Assembly: GCA_002239005.1 (NCBI GenBank)
Contig: MPNL01000025.1
Span: forward strand, 1 to 49,268
DNA from: Truepera sp. bin119
GTDB taxonomy: Bacteria > Deinococcota > Deinococci > Deinococcales > Trueperaceae
Direction of reading: 5' to 3'
Length of the DNA: 49,268 bases
Within the stretch, counting starts at the first letter, position 1; each line of letters begins with the position of its first letter. The position numbers and the translations under genes are program-made. The notes under the pieces were generated by a model, which did not search any database, was not told where the DNA came from, and was given only the letters and a program-made list of their open reading frames with translations. Positions 1-8,097 of this stretch are shown in pieces.

Positions 1-118
1 CCACCTGCACCTCAAGGAAACTGAATGGCGGTACAACCATCGCCATGCCGACAAGTACAAAACCCTGCTACGTTGCCAAGGTCGGACTCTTTGGGTCCGA
101 CAAAACCCGATCAGCTAG
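1..118 (+). mobile_element. C-terminal end of an IS1595-like transposase (cut by window start)
   Basis: The reading frame beginning at base 2 is open from the window edge to a TAG at 116-118. It encodes a tail containing HLKETEWRYNHRHADKYK, which resembles the C-terminus of ISXO2/IS1595-type DDE transposases, where an 'EWRYNHR' segment follows the last catalytic glutamate. The 3' part of the frame contains a perfect inverted repeat (GTCGGAC at 81-87 with GTCCGAC at 95-101). Only 38 codons are visible, so it cannot be judged whether the element is intact. The gene fragment at 137-298 breaks off against it, which suggests this is the insertion-sequence end. The family is inferred from a short tail and could be another DDE family. 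Confidence 0.55.
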
Positions 119-136
119 GCAAGACCCTATCGATTT

Positions 137-298
137 TTCATCAGATTGGAGCCGGTGTGTAACTGAAAAGGAGAGGTTCGTCAGAAGGATAAATTCGCCG
201 TCGCCTGTTGTCGACTGCAGACGACGCTTTAAGTAGTCGAAGGCTTTGCTCTCACTTTCGCTGGCGGCTGGGCCGCAGCTAAACATGGTTACGCGCAT
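137..298 (-). pseudogene. N-terminal fragment of a NERD-domain (nuclease-related) protein, truncated by the IS
   Basis: From ATG 298 (preceded by AGGAAA as a short ribosome binding site) the frame reads a start-like region containing SESKAFDYLKRRL, then ILLTNLSFSVTHRLQSDE. This matches the opening of NERD-domain proteins, where 'LQSDEID' leads into the nuclease core (I recall NERD-UvrD-type helicases with such an N-terminus). Similarity stops at about 137, exactly where the transposon-like sequence begins; the frame runs on to a stop at 68-70 with no family resemblance. The fragment lacks the catalytic region and should be inactive. NERD proteins are frequent in defence and mobile loci. The assignment rests on about 50 residues. 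Confidence 0.45.
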
Positions 299-464
299 TT
301 TCCTGTTCGCCTATGCTGGCTCGATATCGATACGGACAAGGTCTTCAGCCCCTGAATTAGGAGCGGCTCACCCGCCACTTCCGCTAGCACGTGAGAGAAA
401 CAACTGCCGGAATCCAACACTACCCAGTGAAGGCCCCTGCCGAACCCGAACTCCTGCGTTCCAT

Positions 465-770
465 CTACGCCGCCGCTGACCGAGGTTTCACGCGCTCGGC
501 AATACGCTGGCCCACATCGACTTCAGCCCGGCGAAGCTCGTAGGTCTTCTGTAGGTTCAACCAGACCTGCGGTGTCGTCCCGAAATAGTGTGCTAGCCGC
601 AGCGCGGTATCGGCGGTTACACCCCGCTGACCATGCAGGATCGCCGTGATGCGGTTCGTCGGCACGTCCAGTGCTTTCGCCAGTGCGTTGGCCGAGAGGC
701 CGAGCATGTCGATCTCTTCGCGCAATATCTCTCCAGGATGCACCGGCCTCATGCCGTTCCTTGCAGCCAT
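465..770 (-). CDS. higA: HigA-family antitoxin (XRE helix-turn-helix)
   Basis: A 101-residue protein. The N-terminal MRPVHPGEILREE segment is the hallmark of HigA/VapI antitoxins and is followed by a helix-turn-helix (NALAKALDVPTNRITAILHG, about residues 25-45) and the typical 'HYFGTTPQVWLNLQ' tail. It neutralises the RNase HigB and represses the operon. The ATG at 770 is chosen over upstream starts because TAAGGAGGTGG lies just before it and because upstream codons overlap higB. It lies 13 nt downstream of higB, the usual toxin-first order. The palindrome at 1084-1100 is the likely binding site. Confidence 0.9.
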   Translation of the reverse strand: MAARNGMRPVHPGEILREEIDMLGLSANALAKALDVPTNRITAILHGQRGVTADTALRLAHYFGTTPQVWLNLQKTYELRRAEVDVGQRIAERVKPRSAAA

Positions 771-783
771 GTCCTCCACCTCC

Positions 784-1062
784 TTAGTGATAATCTGTAA
801 TCTCCACACCGTGTGGTCCGTCGTCTTCCCATCGAAAGCATATCCGCCACTGCTCATTGATCCGCATGCTGTGCTGTCCGGCACGGTCGCCCTGCAACGC
901 CTCCAGCCGATTGCCCGGCAACCCCGCAAGGTCCTTGAGGGATTCTGCGCTGTCCAGATAGGTGAGGCGGCGCACAGCTTGGTCGGCGAACCCTTGGAAC
1001 GCTGCGACGTGACGACCCTCGAAGAAGTGCCGAGTCTTTCGATCTTTGAAGCTTCGAATCAT
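784..1062 (-). CDS. higB: HigB-family toxin (RelE-like mRNA interferase)
   Basis: A 92-residue protein typical of HigB: MIRSFKDRKTRHFFEG at the N-terminus, a central region around 'LPGNRLEALQGDRAGQHSMR', and the closing 'INEQWRICFRWEDDGPHGVEITDYH' with the WRICFRW core of the RelE fold. HigB toxins cleave mRNA at the ribosome when HigA is depleted. Start ATG 1062 has an AAGGTG sequence 6-11 nt upstream. The gene is first in the higBA operon, and the operator-like palindrome lies about 20 nt upstream. Length and motifs are complete, so it is probably functional. Confidence 0.9.
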   Translation of the reverse strand: MIRSFKDRKTRHFFEGRHVAAFQGFADQAVRRLTYLDSAESLKDLAGLPGNRLEALQGDRAGQHSMRINEQWRICFRWEDDGPHGVEITDYH

Positions 1063-1083
1063 CGACCGTCACCTTGATCGAAT

Positions 1084-1100
1084 TTTACGCCATACGTAAA
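1084..1100 (-). promoter_or_regulatory. Palindromic operator upstream of higBA
   Basis: TTTACGTATGGCGTAAA on the minus strand is a 6-5-6 inverted repeat about 20 nt before the higB start. Palindromes at this place are the usual HigA/HigBA autorepression sites. Function is inferred from position and symmetry. Confidence 0.55.
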
Positions 1101-1289
1101 TGATAAAGATGATGATCGGTCGGCGCCGCGTGGCGAGGCACGAGTTCCAGTTCAACAGGGCCGAAGAGGTGAACCCTGCCCTAAGCAAGCCAAATCGCAC
1201 TCTAATCCCACTATGGATCGAGAGCACGGCCCGGGCGACCCGCTGCGTCCCCAAGGCTCCAGTCGGTCTCGAACTGAGATCCCCATACG

Positions 1290-2072
1290 CTACCTCCCCT
1301 TCCAAGCAAGGCGGGGCAACACCAGCGGCACCCCTTCCGAGGGGTCGGGCATCAGATCGACCTCGACCTGGTACACCTCACGGATCAGGTCTTGGCGGAG
1401 GACTTCGACAGGCGAACCCTCAGCCACGATGCGACCCCGGTCCATGAGAAGCAGCCGCCCAGCGATCCTCGCTGCGAGGACAAGGTCGTGAAGGATCACG
1501 AGTGCCCCGATCCCCCCCTCAACCTCCTGACGTACGTACCAGAGCAGTTCGACCTGGTGTCTCAGGTCGAGGTGGTTGGTCGGCTCGTCGAGGAGTAGGA
1601 AGCGCGGCTGCTGCACGATCGCACGGGCCAAAACGACTCGCTGGCGCTCCCCTCCCGACAGGGTCTCGACCGGCCGGTCTCTGAAGCGCCAGATATCGGT
1701 CCGGCGCATCGCTTCCTCGACCATACGAAGATCGACCTCCCGCTCAGGTTCGAGGAAACCAAGATGGGGAGTGCGGCCCATCAACACAACCTCGAAGGCG
1801 CTAAACCCGTCAGGCAGCGTCTCGGCCTGGGGTACCACCGCCATGCTCCGGGCCAACTCCTTTCGGCGCAGCCCCGCCAGGGGCCGGCCGTCGAGGAGAA
1901 CCTTCCCGCTCGAGGGCTCGAGGAGCCTGGTCAGGAGGCGGATTACGGTGCTCTTACCCGCACCGTTCGGGCCCACCAGCACCGTGATCTCCCCCCTCCG
2001 AATGGAGAGATCGAGGTTGCGCAGGATCGATTCGCTGCCGTAGCCAGCGAACACCCGACGGACCTCGATCAC
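1290..2072 (-). CDS. btuD: Cobalamin ABC importer, ATPase subunit
   Basis: A 260-residue ABC ATPase: Walker A GPNGAGKST (about 34-42), Q-loop in 'VVPQAETLPDGF', signature LSGGERQR, Walker B LLLDEPTNHLDL and a switch histidine in 'LVILHD'. The family is FecE/BtuD (iron-siderophore, heme and B12 importers). The cobalamin riboswitch ahead of the operon makes vitamin B12 the most likely substrate. Its start overlaps the permease stop by 4 nt (ATGA), so the two are translationally coupled. It is the last gene of the btuFCD operon; no clear intrinsic terminator was seen after it. Confidence 0.88.
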   Translation of the reverse strand: MIEVRRVFAGYGSESILRNLDLSIRRGEITVLVGPNGAGKSTVIRLLTRLLEPSSGKVLLDGRPLAGLRRKELARSMAVVPQAETLPDGFSAFEVVLMGRTPHLGFLEPEREVDLRMVEEAMRRTDIWRFRDRPVETLSGGERQRVVLARAIVQQPRFLLLDEPTNHLDLRHQVELLWYVRQEVEGGIGALVILHDLVLAARIAGRLLLMDRGRIVAEGSPVEVLRQDLIREVYQVEVDLMPDPSEGVPLVLPRLAWKGR

Positions 2073-3109
2073 CGCGAGGCCCGCTGTCTACGCAGGAGGT
2101 AGAGGAAGAAAGGTCCCCCAACCAGGGCGGTGATCACCCCGATCGGGATCTCGGCCGGCGCGATGAGCGTCCGAGCCACCAGGTCTGCCAGGATCATGAA
2201 CAGCGCCCCCAGGATCAGCGAGAGCGGGATCAGGGCCCGATGGTCGGGCCCGAACGCCAATCTGACGGCGTGGGGAACCATCAGGCCGATGAAGCCGATG
2301 ATGCCGCTAACACTGACAGCTGCAGCGGTGGCAAGGGTGGCAGCAGTGACGAGCAGGAGCTTGATCCGCTCCACCGGAAGACCGAGCTGGGCGGCCTGCT
2401 CATCCCCGAGCTGCAGGAGGTTCAGAGCGCGCCCGGACAGGGTGATCAGGGCCGCCGCCAGCAGGAACAGGGGAAGAATCGCAACGACCTTCCCCCAACC
2501 CACCAGCGAGAAGCTGCCCAGCAACCAGGCGAGGATACCTGAGGCACGCTCCCTCGAAGCCAGCATCACAAAGGAGGTGGCCGCAGTGAAGATCGATCCG
2601 AGAACCGCTCCCGCCAGAATCAGCGATAGCACCGGCACCCGGCCCCCCTGCCGAGCCAGCAGGACGACCGCAGCGACCGTGAGCAGGCCGAAGGCGAAGG
2701 CGATGATGGGAAGGCCGAACCTCATGAAGAGAGGGATCCCGGCTCCAAAAGCGATCACCAGGGCCGCACCGAAGCCGGCACCGCTCGCAACACCGAGAAG
2801 GTAGGGCTCGGCGAGGGGATTCCTGAATACCGCCTGATAGACGACTCCGGAGATGGCTAAGGTGCCCCCGACCATCCCGGCAAGAATCACCCGGGGAATC
2901 CTAATCCTCCAGACGATGACATCATCTGTGCCGGAGACTTGGCCGGTGAGTCCGTGCCACACGCCCCGCGAGACGGAGCCGAGCGACAGATCAGCAGAGC
3001 CGACACCCGTCGCCACGAGGACCGTAGCTAGCAGCGCCAGGAGGGCTAGGCCCAACGGGGCCCAGCGCACCACGCGGCGGCGGCCGGAGGCCCTGGCACC
3101 TCGGCACAT
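2069..3109 (-). CDS. btuC: Cobalamin ABC importer, FecCD-type permease
   Basis: A 346-residue inner-membrane permease of the FecCD/BtuC family. A short basic cytosolic N-terminus is followed by about ten hydrophobic segments; family landmarks are 'RIPRVILAGMVGGTLAISGVVYQAVFRNPLAEPYLLG' near residues 65-105 (quoted in part) and 'GFIGLMVPHAVRL' near 275. It forms the membrane channel with the BtuD ATPase. Its ATG overlaps the stop of btuF by one base (TGATG) and its end overlaps btuD, as in a single operon. B12 specificity is inferred from the riboswitch, not from the permease itself. Confidence 0.88.
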   Translation of the reverse strand: MCRGARASGRRRVVRWAPLGLALLALLATVLVATGVGSADLSLGSVSRGVWHGLTGQVSGTDDVIVWRIRIPRVILAGMVGGTLAISGVVYQAVFRNPLAEPYLLGVASGAGFGAALVIAFGAGIPLFMRFGLPIIAFAFGLLTVAAVVLLARQGGRVPVLSLILAGAVLGSIFTAATSFVMLASRERASGILAWLLGSFSLVGWGKVVAILPLFLLAAALITLSGRALNLLQLGDEQAAQLGLPVERIKLLLVTAATLATAAAVSVSGIIGFIGLMVPHAVRLAFGPDHRALIPLSLILGALFMILADLVARTLIAPAEIPIGVITALVGGPFFLYLLRRQRASR

Positions 3110-3993
3110 CAGAGCAGGTCGGGATGAAACAGCTGCACTAGGAGGCGGACCGCCTCGGCGACCCGGGGTCCCGGTCGACTCAAGATATCCACCTGTGCGG
3201 ACTCGAGCTCGGCAACACGCTGCAGACGGATTGCAGTCAGGCTCGCCCAGCCGGGGCGCTCCCGAATCGTCGCCAGGGACTCGCCGAAGGGGGCGTCCAT
3301 CAAGACAATTACCTCCGGGTCGGAGATGACCACGAACTCCGGGTCGAGCTGGGGGAAGTCACCCATTGTGGGGGGCACGATGTTGGCCCCGCCCGCCTTG
3401 GCCATGAGGACGCCGATAAACGAGTCTGGACCCACGCTATAGGGGTTGGCGTCGAGCTCGAGATAGACGCGGGGGGAGGGCTGGTCGAGGACGAGGTCCT
3501 CGAGAGCAGCGATCTCGCCACGCACCCGGTCCGAGAGCAGGGCGGCCTCCGTTTCCCGGTTGAGCATCTTGCCGACTAAGGTGAAGTTCACGAGCACCTC
3601 GTCGAGCGTCTGAGGAGTGCCGGCGTATACGGTGAGCCCGAGCACTTCGAGGGAAGCGGCGACCCCGCTGAATTCATCGACCAGGACGAGGTCGGGCTCA
3701 AGTGCCACGATCGCCTCCAAATCGACCGAGAAGGGGGAGCCGAGGTCGGGCAAATCGAGGACCTCAGCCGGGAAGTTGCTGAACCTGTCCCGCCCCACCA
3801 GTCGCCCGCAAGCGCCCACGGCGCAGACCGTCTCGGTATGGCTGGGCATCAGGGTCACGACCCGCTGGGGTTCCGCCTCAATCGTTACAGATCTCCCCAG
3901 ATCGTCGGTGAGGGTGAGCGGGTAGGTGGTGGCACCCGCATACGCCGCCAGCAGGGCGACAGCGAGGGCCGAGACGAAAAGTAAGCTTCTCAC
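3109..3993 (-). CDS. btuF: Cobalamin-binding periplasmic protein (BtuF-like)
   Basis: A 294-residue substrate-binding protein of the BtuF/FhuD helical-backbone type. It starts with a signal peptide (VRSLLFVSALAVALLAAYAG), followed by 'PLTLTDDLGRSVTIEAEPQRVV' (in part), 'LMPSHTETVCAVGACGRLVG' and 'DLEAIVALEPDLVL', all family landmarks. The GTG at 3993 is chosen because GAGGAGG lies 6 nt upstream and the signal peptide follows at once; the earlier in-frame start at 4161 lies inside the riboswitch and before the terminator. First gene of btuFCD, controlled by the cobalamin riboswitch. No lipobox cysteine is visible. Confidence 0.88.
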   Translation of the reverse strand: MRSLLFVSALAVALLAAYAGATTYPLTLTDDLGRSVTIEAEPQRVVTLMPSHTETVCAVGACGRLVGRDRFSNFPAEVLDLPDLGSPFSVDLEAIVALEPDLVLVDEFSGVAASLEVLGLTVYAGTPQTLDEVLVNFTLVGKMLNRETEAALLSDRVRGEIAALEDLVLDQPSPRVYLELDANPYSVGPDSFIGVLMAKAGGANIVPPTMGDFPQLDPEFVVISDPEVIVLMDAPFGESLATIRERPGWASLTAIRLQRVAELESAQVDILSRPGPRVAEAVRLLVQLFHPDLL

Positions 3994-4021
3994 AGCTGCC
4001 TCCTCAAAGGCCCCTGCGAAG

Positions 4022-4051
4022 AAAAAATCCATCCCGACCGCATAGGGATGG
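4022..4051 (-). terminator. Riboswitch-associated intrinsic terminator
   Basis: On the minus strand a perfect 7-bp stem (CCATCCC with GGGATGG, plus-strand arms 4029-4035 and 4045-4051) is followed by a run of T residues (plus-strand A tract 4022-4027). It lies between the B12 box and the btuF ribosome binding site, so it is the likely expression platform: bound cobalamin would favour termination. Confidence 0.85.
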
Positions 4052-4059
4052 ACGCCGGA

Positions 4060-4220
4060 GCACCACGGTGGAACTCCTAGGCTGCCCTTCCTCGTCCTCG
4101 CAAGGGGTACAGTCGCTTCGGCGGCCGGTGTTCGGACTCTCCTTAGGGAACCTACCCTCAAGGTATTACCGTTGCGGGACAGCGCCGGAATCTCACCGGA
4201 CTTCCCCGGGTTGCCGAAGT
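4060..4220 (-). ncRNA. Cobalamin riboswitch
   Basis: The minus strand carries the conserved core: GGGGAAGTCCGGTGAGATT, then CCGGCGCTGTCCCGCAACGG (plus-strand 4168-4212), and further on the B12-box variant GAGTCCGAACACCGGCC (plus 4124-4140). Order and spacing are those of the AdoCbl/cobalamin riboswitch. It begins a few nt after the -10 box at 4227-4232 and ends ahead of the intrinsic terminator at 4022-4051, so control is probably transcriptional. It fixes the ligand class of the downstream btuFCD transporter. Outer boundaries are approximate. Confidence 0.92.
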
Positions 4221-4226
4221 AAGAGT

Positions 4227-4255
4227 AGTCTAGGCCACCTCCAGTACACCGTCAA
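4227..4255 (-). promoter_or_regulatory. Promoter of the riboswitch-btuFCD operon
   Basis: Minus-strand TTGACG (plus 4250-4255), a 17-nt spacer and TAGACT (plus 4227-4232) give a near-consensus housekeeping promoter. Transcription would start near 4220, just at the riboswitch 5' end. Confidence 0.75.
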
Positions 4256-4676
4256 GCGCTCGGCCGACTCAGAGCCCACCAGGCAGGGTGTCAGAGGCTG
4301 TTCGAAAGCCGCTTCTGACGCAAGACAGTCTCCAAAATGCCGTTCAGAACGCCGAAACTCTCACCGCCGATGAGCGGCACCCTGAACGTTCGACCCCCTC
4401 GCAACTGCGCCAGCCGCTCCCCGCCGATCCAGACCGCCGATCCTCGAGCTCCCAAGCCCCTCGAAGGTCACTGCACGAGTGCTACACCATCTCTAGCGAC
4501 AACCTAGGCGTCCAGACCCACGTGACCTGCTTGCTCCTAGCAACGACCAGGCGTTCGCACTTCGGTGCTAGAGCGCTCAAACCGGCGGCTGACCACCCTC
4601 ACGATCATCGTCACCGGAGATCTCGACGCTACCGACATGCGCCAGAGTGCACCGGCAGGTCGATCATAGGGTCTGG
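4256..4676. other. Intergenic stretch between btuFCD and patB promoters
   Basis: No convincing gene, repeat or RNA was found. Frames open through it are continuations of patB codons upstream of its start or have no family resemblance. The two outward promoters lie at its edges. Confidence 0.4.
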
Positions 4677-4682
4677 TACACT
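4677..4682 (+). promoter_or_regulatory. -10 element of the patB operon (leaderless type)
   Basis: TGGTACACT is an extended -10 (TG-N-TACACT) with only 7 nt between the hexamer and ATG 4690. There is no Shine-Dalgarno sequence, so the transcript is probably leaderless. Confidence 0.55.
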
Positions 4683-4689
4683 CGGCAGC

Positions 4690-5856
4690 ATGTCCCATCC
4701 ATTCGACCAGATCCTTGAGGGCGATATGCGCCGCGCCTACAACGGCAAGTGGTGGGATGTCGAGGCGGGCGAGATCCCCCTGTATGTCGCCGACATGGAT
4801 CTCCCGTTTGCTCCGGAGATCCGCAAGGCGCTCATCGATCACCTCGAGGCCGACACCCTGATGTACCCTGCCAGGGGGGGCAGACCCGGGCTCAGTGAGG
4901 TGGTCAGCGACAGACTCGGCAGCCGCTACGGCTGGAAGGTCGAGCCGAACCATATCCTCCCCTTAAGCGCCACCGTACCCGGCCTGTTCCTGTCGGTCGC
5001 CGCCCTCACCGGGCCGGGGGAGGGAGTGCTGGTGCAACCGCCGGTCTACCCCCCGTTCTATGAGGCTATCAGGTACACGGGCCGAAACATCGTTTCAGCA
5101 CCCCTTGCGCCGCCCAAGTACCGGGTCGACCGCACGGTTCTCGAGGCCTCGCTAACCCCCGACGTAAGGGCGCTCATGATCTGCAGCCCCCACAACCCGA
5201 CCGGCCGGGTGTACAGGCGCTCGGAGGTCGAGACGCTGGCCACCTTCGCCCTCGACCACGACCTGTGGATCATCTCCGACGAACTCCATGCCGACCTCGT
5301 TCTCGAGGGTCAGCATCACCCCATCGCAGGTCTCGCGCCCGAGGTCGCAGAGCGCACGGTGACCCTCTACGGGCCGACCAAGGCCTTCAACATCGCCGGG
5401 ATCAAGATCAGCTTCGCCATCACTCGCAACGACGAGGCCCGTGAGCTCATGCAGCATAGGGCCCGCGGGTCCGCCGCCGGGGCGAACACACTCGCCCAGA
5501 CAGCGGCGCTGGCCGCCTACAGGTGGGGTGACCCGTGGCTCGAGGGGACGCTCGACTACCTTCGAGCCAACCGCGACCGGCTCGGGGAGGTGATCGACGC
5601 CCTCGAGGGCGTGACCTGGCACCCACCCGAGGGGACCTACCTGGCCTGGCTCGATTTCCGGAGGCTCGGCCTCGACGATCCCGCCGAGGAGCTGAGAAGG
5701 GGGACCGGGCTGGTCCTCGAAAAGGGGCTGCGCTTCGGCCTCGACGGCGAAGGTCGCGGTTTCGCACGCCTCAACTTCGGGACCTCCAGGCCGATCCTCG
5801 ACGCGGCGCTGGCCCGGATGAAGGGAGTTGTTGAAGGGGCGAGCCGTGAAGCGTGA
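4690..5856 (+). CDS. patB: PatB/MalY-type cystathionine beta-lyase (PLP aminotransferase fold)
   Basis: A 388-residue fold-type I PLP enzyme. Visible motifs are 'PLYVADMDLPFAPEI' near 27-41 (MalY/PatB signature), 'CSPHNPTGRVY', 'SDELHADL' (Asp binding the pyridine nitrogen) and 'GPTKAFNIAGIK' with the Schiff-base lysine. PatB/MalY enzymes cleave C-S bonds (cystathionine, cysteine). ATG 4690 is chosen because family similarity starts there and a -10 box lies 7 nt before it; the frame stays open far upstream without similarity. It overlaps the next gene by 4 nt (GTGA). The exact substrate cannot be read from sequence. Confidence 0.85.
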   Translation: MSHPFDQILEGDMRRAYNGKWWDVEAGEIPLYVADMDLPFAPEIRKALIDHLEADTLMYPARGGRPGLSEVVSDRLGSRYGWKVEPNHILPLSATVPGLFLSVAALTGPGEGVLVQPPVYPPFYEAIRYTGRNIVSAPLAPPKYRVDRTVLEASLTPDVRALMICSPHNPTGRVYRRSEVETLATFALDHDLWIISDELHADLVLEGQHHPIAGLAPEVAERTVTLYGPTKAFNIAGIKISFAITRNDEARELMQHRARGSAAGANTLAQTAALAAYRWGDPWLEGTLDYLRANRDRLGEVIDALEGVTWHPPEGTYLAWLDFRRLGLDDPAEELRRGTGLVLEKGLRFGLDGEGRGFARLNFGTSRPILDAALARMKGVVEGASREA

Positions 5857-6536
5857 AGCTACTCCCTGAGGAGCTCGAGACCTGCCGGCGCTGCCCCCGG
5901 CTGGTGGAGCACCGGGAGCGGGTCGCCCGGGAGAAGCGGAGGGCATTCCGGGGTGAGTCCTACTGGGGAAGGCCCGTCCCCGGTTTCGGCGACCCCCGGG
6001 CGAGGCTGATCCTGCTCGGCCTGGCACCTGGAGCCCACGGCAGCAACCGTACCGGTCGGATGTTCACGGGAGATGCGAGCGGCGAGTTCCTCTACCCGGC
6101 TCTGCACCGCGCCGGCCTCGCGACAAGGCCTATCTCCATCGCGCCGGGCGACGGCCTCAAGCTCCGTGGCCTGTGGATCACCTCGGCGGCCCGCTGCGTA
6201 CCGCCAGGCAACCGCCCACGCCGGGATGAACTCGCCGCCTGTCGCGACTGGCTGGTCTCCGACCTGACTGCGCTCCCCGAGGCGCGGGCGATCCTCGCGC
6301 TCGGGAAGATCGCCCACGACGCCTACCTCGACCTGTTAAGGGCTGAGGGGCACCGAGTCGTCAAGGCGAGACACCCATTCGAGCATGGGGCGATCCACCA
6401 GCCACCCGGCGGCCTCCCGCTGCTCGACAGCTACCACGTGAGCTTCCAGAACACCAACACCGGTCGCCTGAGCCCGGAGATGTTCGACGAGACCCTCGCC
6501 AGCGCCTGCCACCTGGCAGGGATCACACCCCTATGA
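5853..6536 (+). CDS. Family-5 uracil-DNA glycosylase (UDGb), Fe-S type
   Basis: A 227-residue protein with motif 1 GLAPGAHGSNRTG (56-68) and motif 2 HVSFQNTNTGRLS (195-207), which define UDG family 5 (UDGb), plus four cysteines at 11, 14, 115 and 130 placed as the [4Fe-4S] ligands of this family. UDGb enzymes remove uracil and other deaminated bases from DNA in base-excision repair. Motif 1 has Ala where family-1 enzymes have the catalytic Asp, as usual for UDGb. GTG 5853 overlaps the patB stop and its own stop overlaps rlmI, so it is the middle gene of a coupled operon. This family is well known from Thermus and archaea. Confidence 0.9.
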   Translation: MKLLPEELETCRRCPRLVEHRERVAREKRRAFRGESYWGRPVPGFGDPRARLILLGLAPGAHGSNRTGRMFTGDASGEFLYPALHRAGLATRPISIAPGDGLKLRGLWITSAARCVPPGNRPRRDELAACRDWLVSDLTALPEARAILALGKIAHDAYLDLLRAEGHRVVKARHPFEHGAIHQPPGGLPLLDSYHVSFQNTNTGRLSPEMFDETLASACHLAGITPL

Positions 6537-7693
6537 GCCTGCCGACGCTCGACCTGGGGAGACGCAACGAGGGTCTCCTTCGGAGCGGGCACCCATGGAT
6601 CTACCGCAACCGCTTGCCCGATCACAGCCCGCTCGAGGCGGGGTGGGTCCGCCTCGAGGCCGGGAGGCGCTACGCGATCGGCATCTACGAACCTGCGGGC
6701 GAGGTGGCGGTCCGCCTGTTCAGCCGCGACCGGGTACCGGATCGAGCCTGGATCACAGCCCGTCTTAGCGCCGCCCTCGACCTGCGACGGCACCTGGAGG
6801 CCGCCGGTTCCGACAGCTACCGGATCCTATCCGGGGAGGGGGACGGCGTTCCTGGACTGGTAGCGGATCGCTACGGACGCTTCGCTGTGATCCGCTACTA
6901 CGGTGACGGAGTCGCTCGCCTCGCCCCCGACATCGCCTGGGCCCTAGGTCGCACCCTCCCTCTGCAGGGGGTGGTCGCCCGCGAGGCAGGTGGACTGAGG
7001 CTCCTGTGGGGGGCAGAGCCCCCGCCGGAGCTGACCGTCCGCGAGAACGGCCTACCCTTTCTCGCCAACCTGGCGAAGGGACAGAAGACAGGGCTCTACC
7101 TAGACCAGCGCGAGAATCGGCTCACGCTGAGCCGGTGGGCCGCAGGGAGGCGGGTACTGAATCTGTTCAGCTACACTGGAGCTTTCGCCATCTACGCCCT
7201 GAAGGGTGGGGCGCGCCACGCCATCAGTGTCGACAGCGCAGCGGGGGCGATCCACGACGCCCATCGTAATGCCGCCGCCAATGGCTTCGATCTCGATCGC
7301 CACCGGGGCATAACGGCCGACGCCTACGACTACCTGAAGGCACAGGTCGAGCGGGGCGAGACCTTCGATCTAGTCATCCTCGACCCGCCATCGCTGGCCC
7401 GCCGCAAAACCCAGAGGTATAAGGCCCTCAAGGCCTACAGGCGGCTCAACGCGCTCGCGATGCGCTGCGTTGCGCAGGGCGGCATGCTGGCGACATCGAG
7501 CTGCACAGCGCAGGTCTCCCCCACCGACTTTCGCGCGGCACTGGCGGAGGCGGCGCGGAGCGCCGGTGCGACCGCCCAACTCCTCCACGAGGCGGGGCAC
7601 GCCTGCGACCACCCCGTGCCCCTGCACTTTCCTGAGGGTCGGTACTTGAAGTTCGTCCTCGCGCGCGTCCTACACAGCAGGGCCGCTGGCTGA
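6533..7693 (+). CDS. rlmI: RlmI-like class I rRNA (cytosine-C5) methyltransferase
   Basis: A 386-residue protein with an N-terminal PUA RNA-binding domain ('GHPWIYRNRLPDHS' at 19-32) and a C-terminal SAM-binding Rossmann domain: 'VLNLFSYTGAFAIYALKGGA' (motif I), 'DLVILDPPSLARRK' (motif IV) and a cysteine in 'TSSCTAQVS', where RlmI places its catalytic Cys. RlmI methylates 23S rRNA C1962 in E. coli; the exact target here is inferred. The ATG overlaps the UDG stop by 4 nt. A weak hairpin (GACCC-GAGATA-GGGTC) overlaps the stop codon. An alternative is a related RlmK/L-type methyltransferase. Confidence 0.85.
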   Translation: MSLPTLDLGRRNEGLLRSGHPWIYRNRLPDHSPLEAGWVRLEAGRRYAIGIYEPAGEVAVRLFSRDRVPDRAWITARLSAALDLRRHLEAAGSDSYRILSGEGDGVPGLVADRYGRFAVIRYYGDGVARLAPDIAWALGRTLPLQGVVAREAGGLRLLWGAEPPPELTVRENGLPFLANLAKGQKTGLYLDQRENRLTLSRWAAGRRVLNLFSYTGAFAIYALKGGARHAISVDSAAGAIHDAHRNAAANGFDLDRHRGITADAYDYLKAQVERGETFDLVILDPPSLARRKTQRYKALKAYRRLNALAMRCVAQGGMLATSSCTAQVSPTDFRAALAEAARSAGATAQLLHEAGHACDHPVPLHFPEGRYLKFVLARVLHSRAAG

Positions 7694-8097
7694 CCCGAGA
7701 TAGGGTCTTCCCTGGTCCGTCGGGGGTAGCCCGCAGGACCGCCCGGGATCGCGGAGGGGCCTGGAACGCATCTCACAAATAGCGAACTCCGCTACCCCTT
7801 AGCAGCACGTGAAGGGGCCGACCGACCGTCACCTACCAGATCTCGACGGCCCGACCGAACTCACAGGGACCCTCACCACGAAGTGGATCGGAGTCCTCTC
7901 CAAGGCTAGGCCGCGGCGACGGCGACCTTGCCCTTCCTCACACCACACCCCTGGATGTCATAAGCCGCAGCATCGTCCTGAAACTCCACGATGCAGTATC
8001 TGAGGTCGTAAATCCCTGGTCCTCATAGCAAAGCTTGAGCCTCGCAAGCCGTACCCACGGGGGACCCTACTCAGGCCGCCCCAGCGACTCGAAGGGG
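7694..8097. other. Convergent intergenic region, no gene seen
   Basis: About 400 bases between the rlmI and purB stops. The hairpin GACCC-GAGATA-GGGTC near 7691-7706 with a short pyrimidine run may terminate the patB operon but is weak. I see no coding frame with family resemblance and no RNA gene. Confidence 0.4.

Noticed and set aside
1069-1305. Small minus-strand frame between higBA and btuD
   Set aside because: No motif, no start signal, and it covers the higBA operator.
3994-4161. Longer btuF start at 4161
   Set aside because: It would place the start inside the riboswitch and ahead of its terminator; GTG 3993 has a ribosome site and signal peptide.
4288-4689. N-terminal extension of the PatB frame by 134 codons
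   Set aside because: No similarity in the extension; the -10 box 7 nt before ATG 4690 and the family start both favour 4690.
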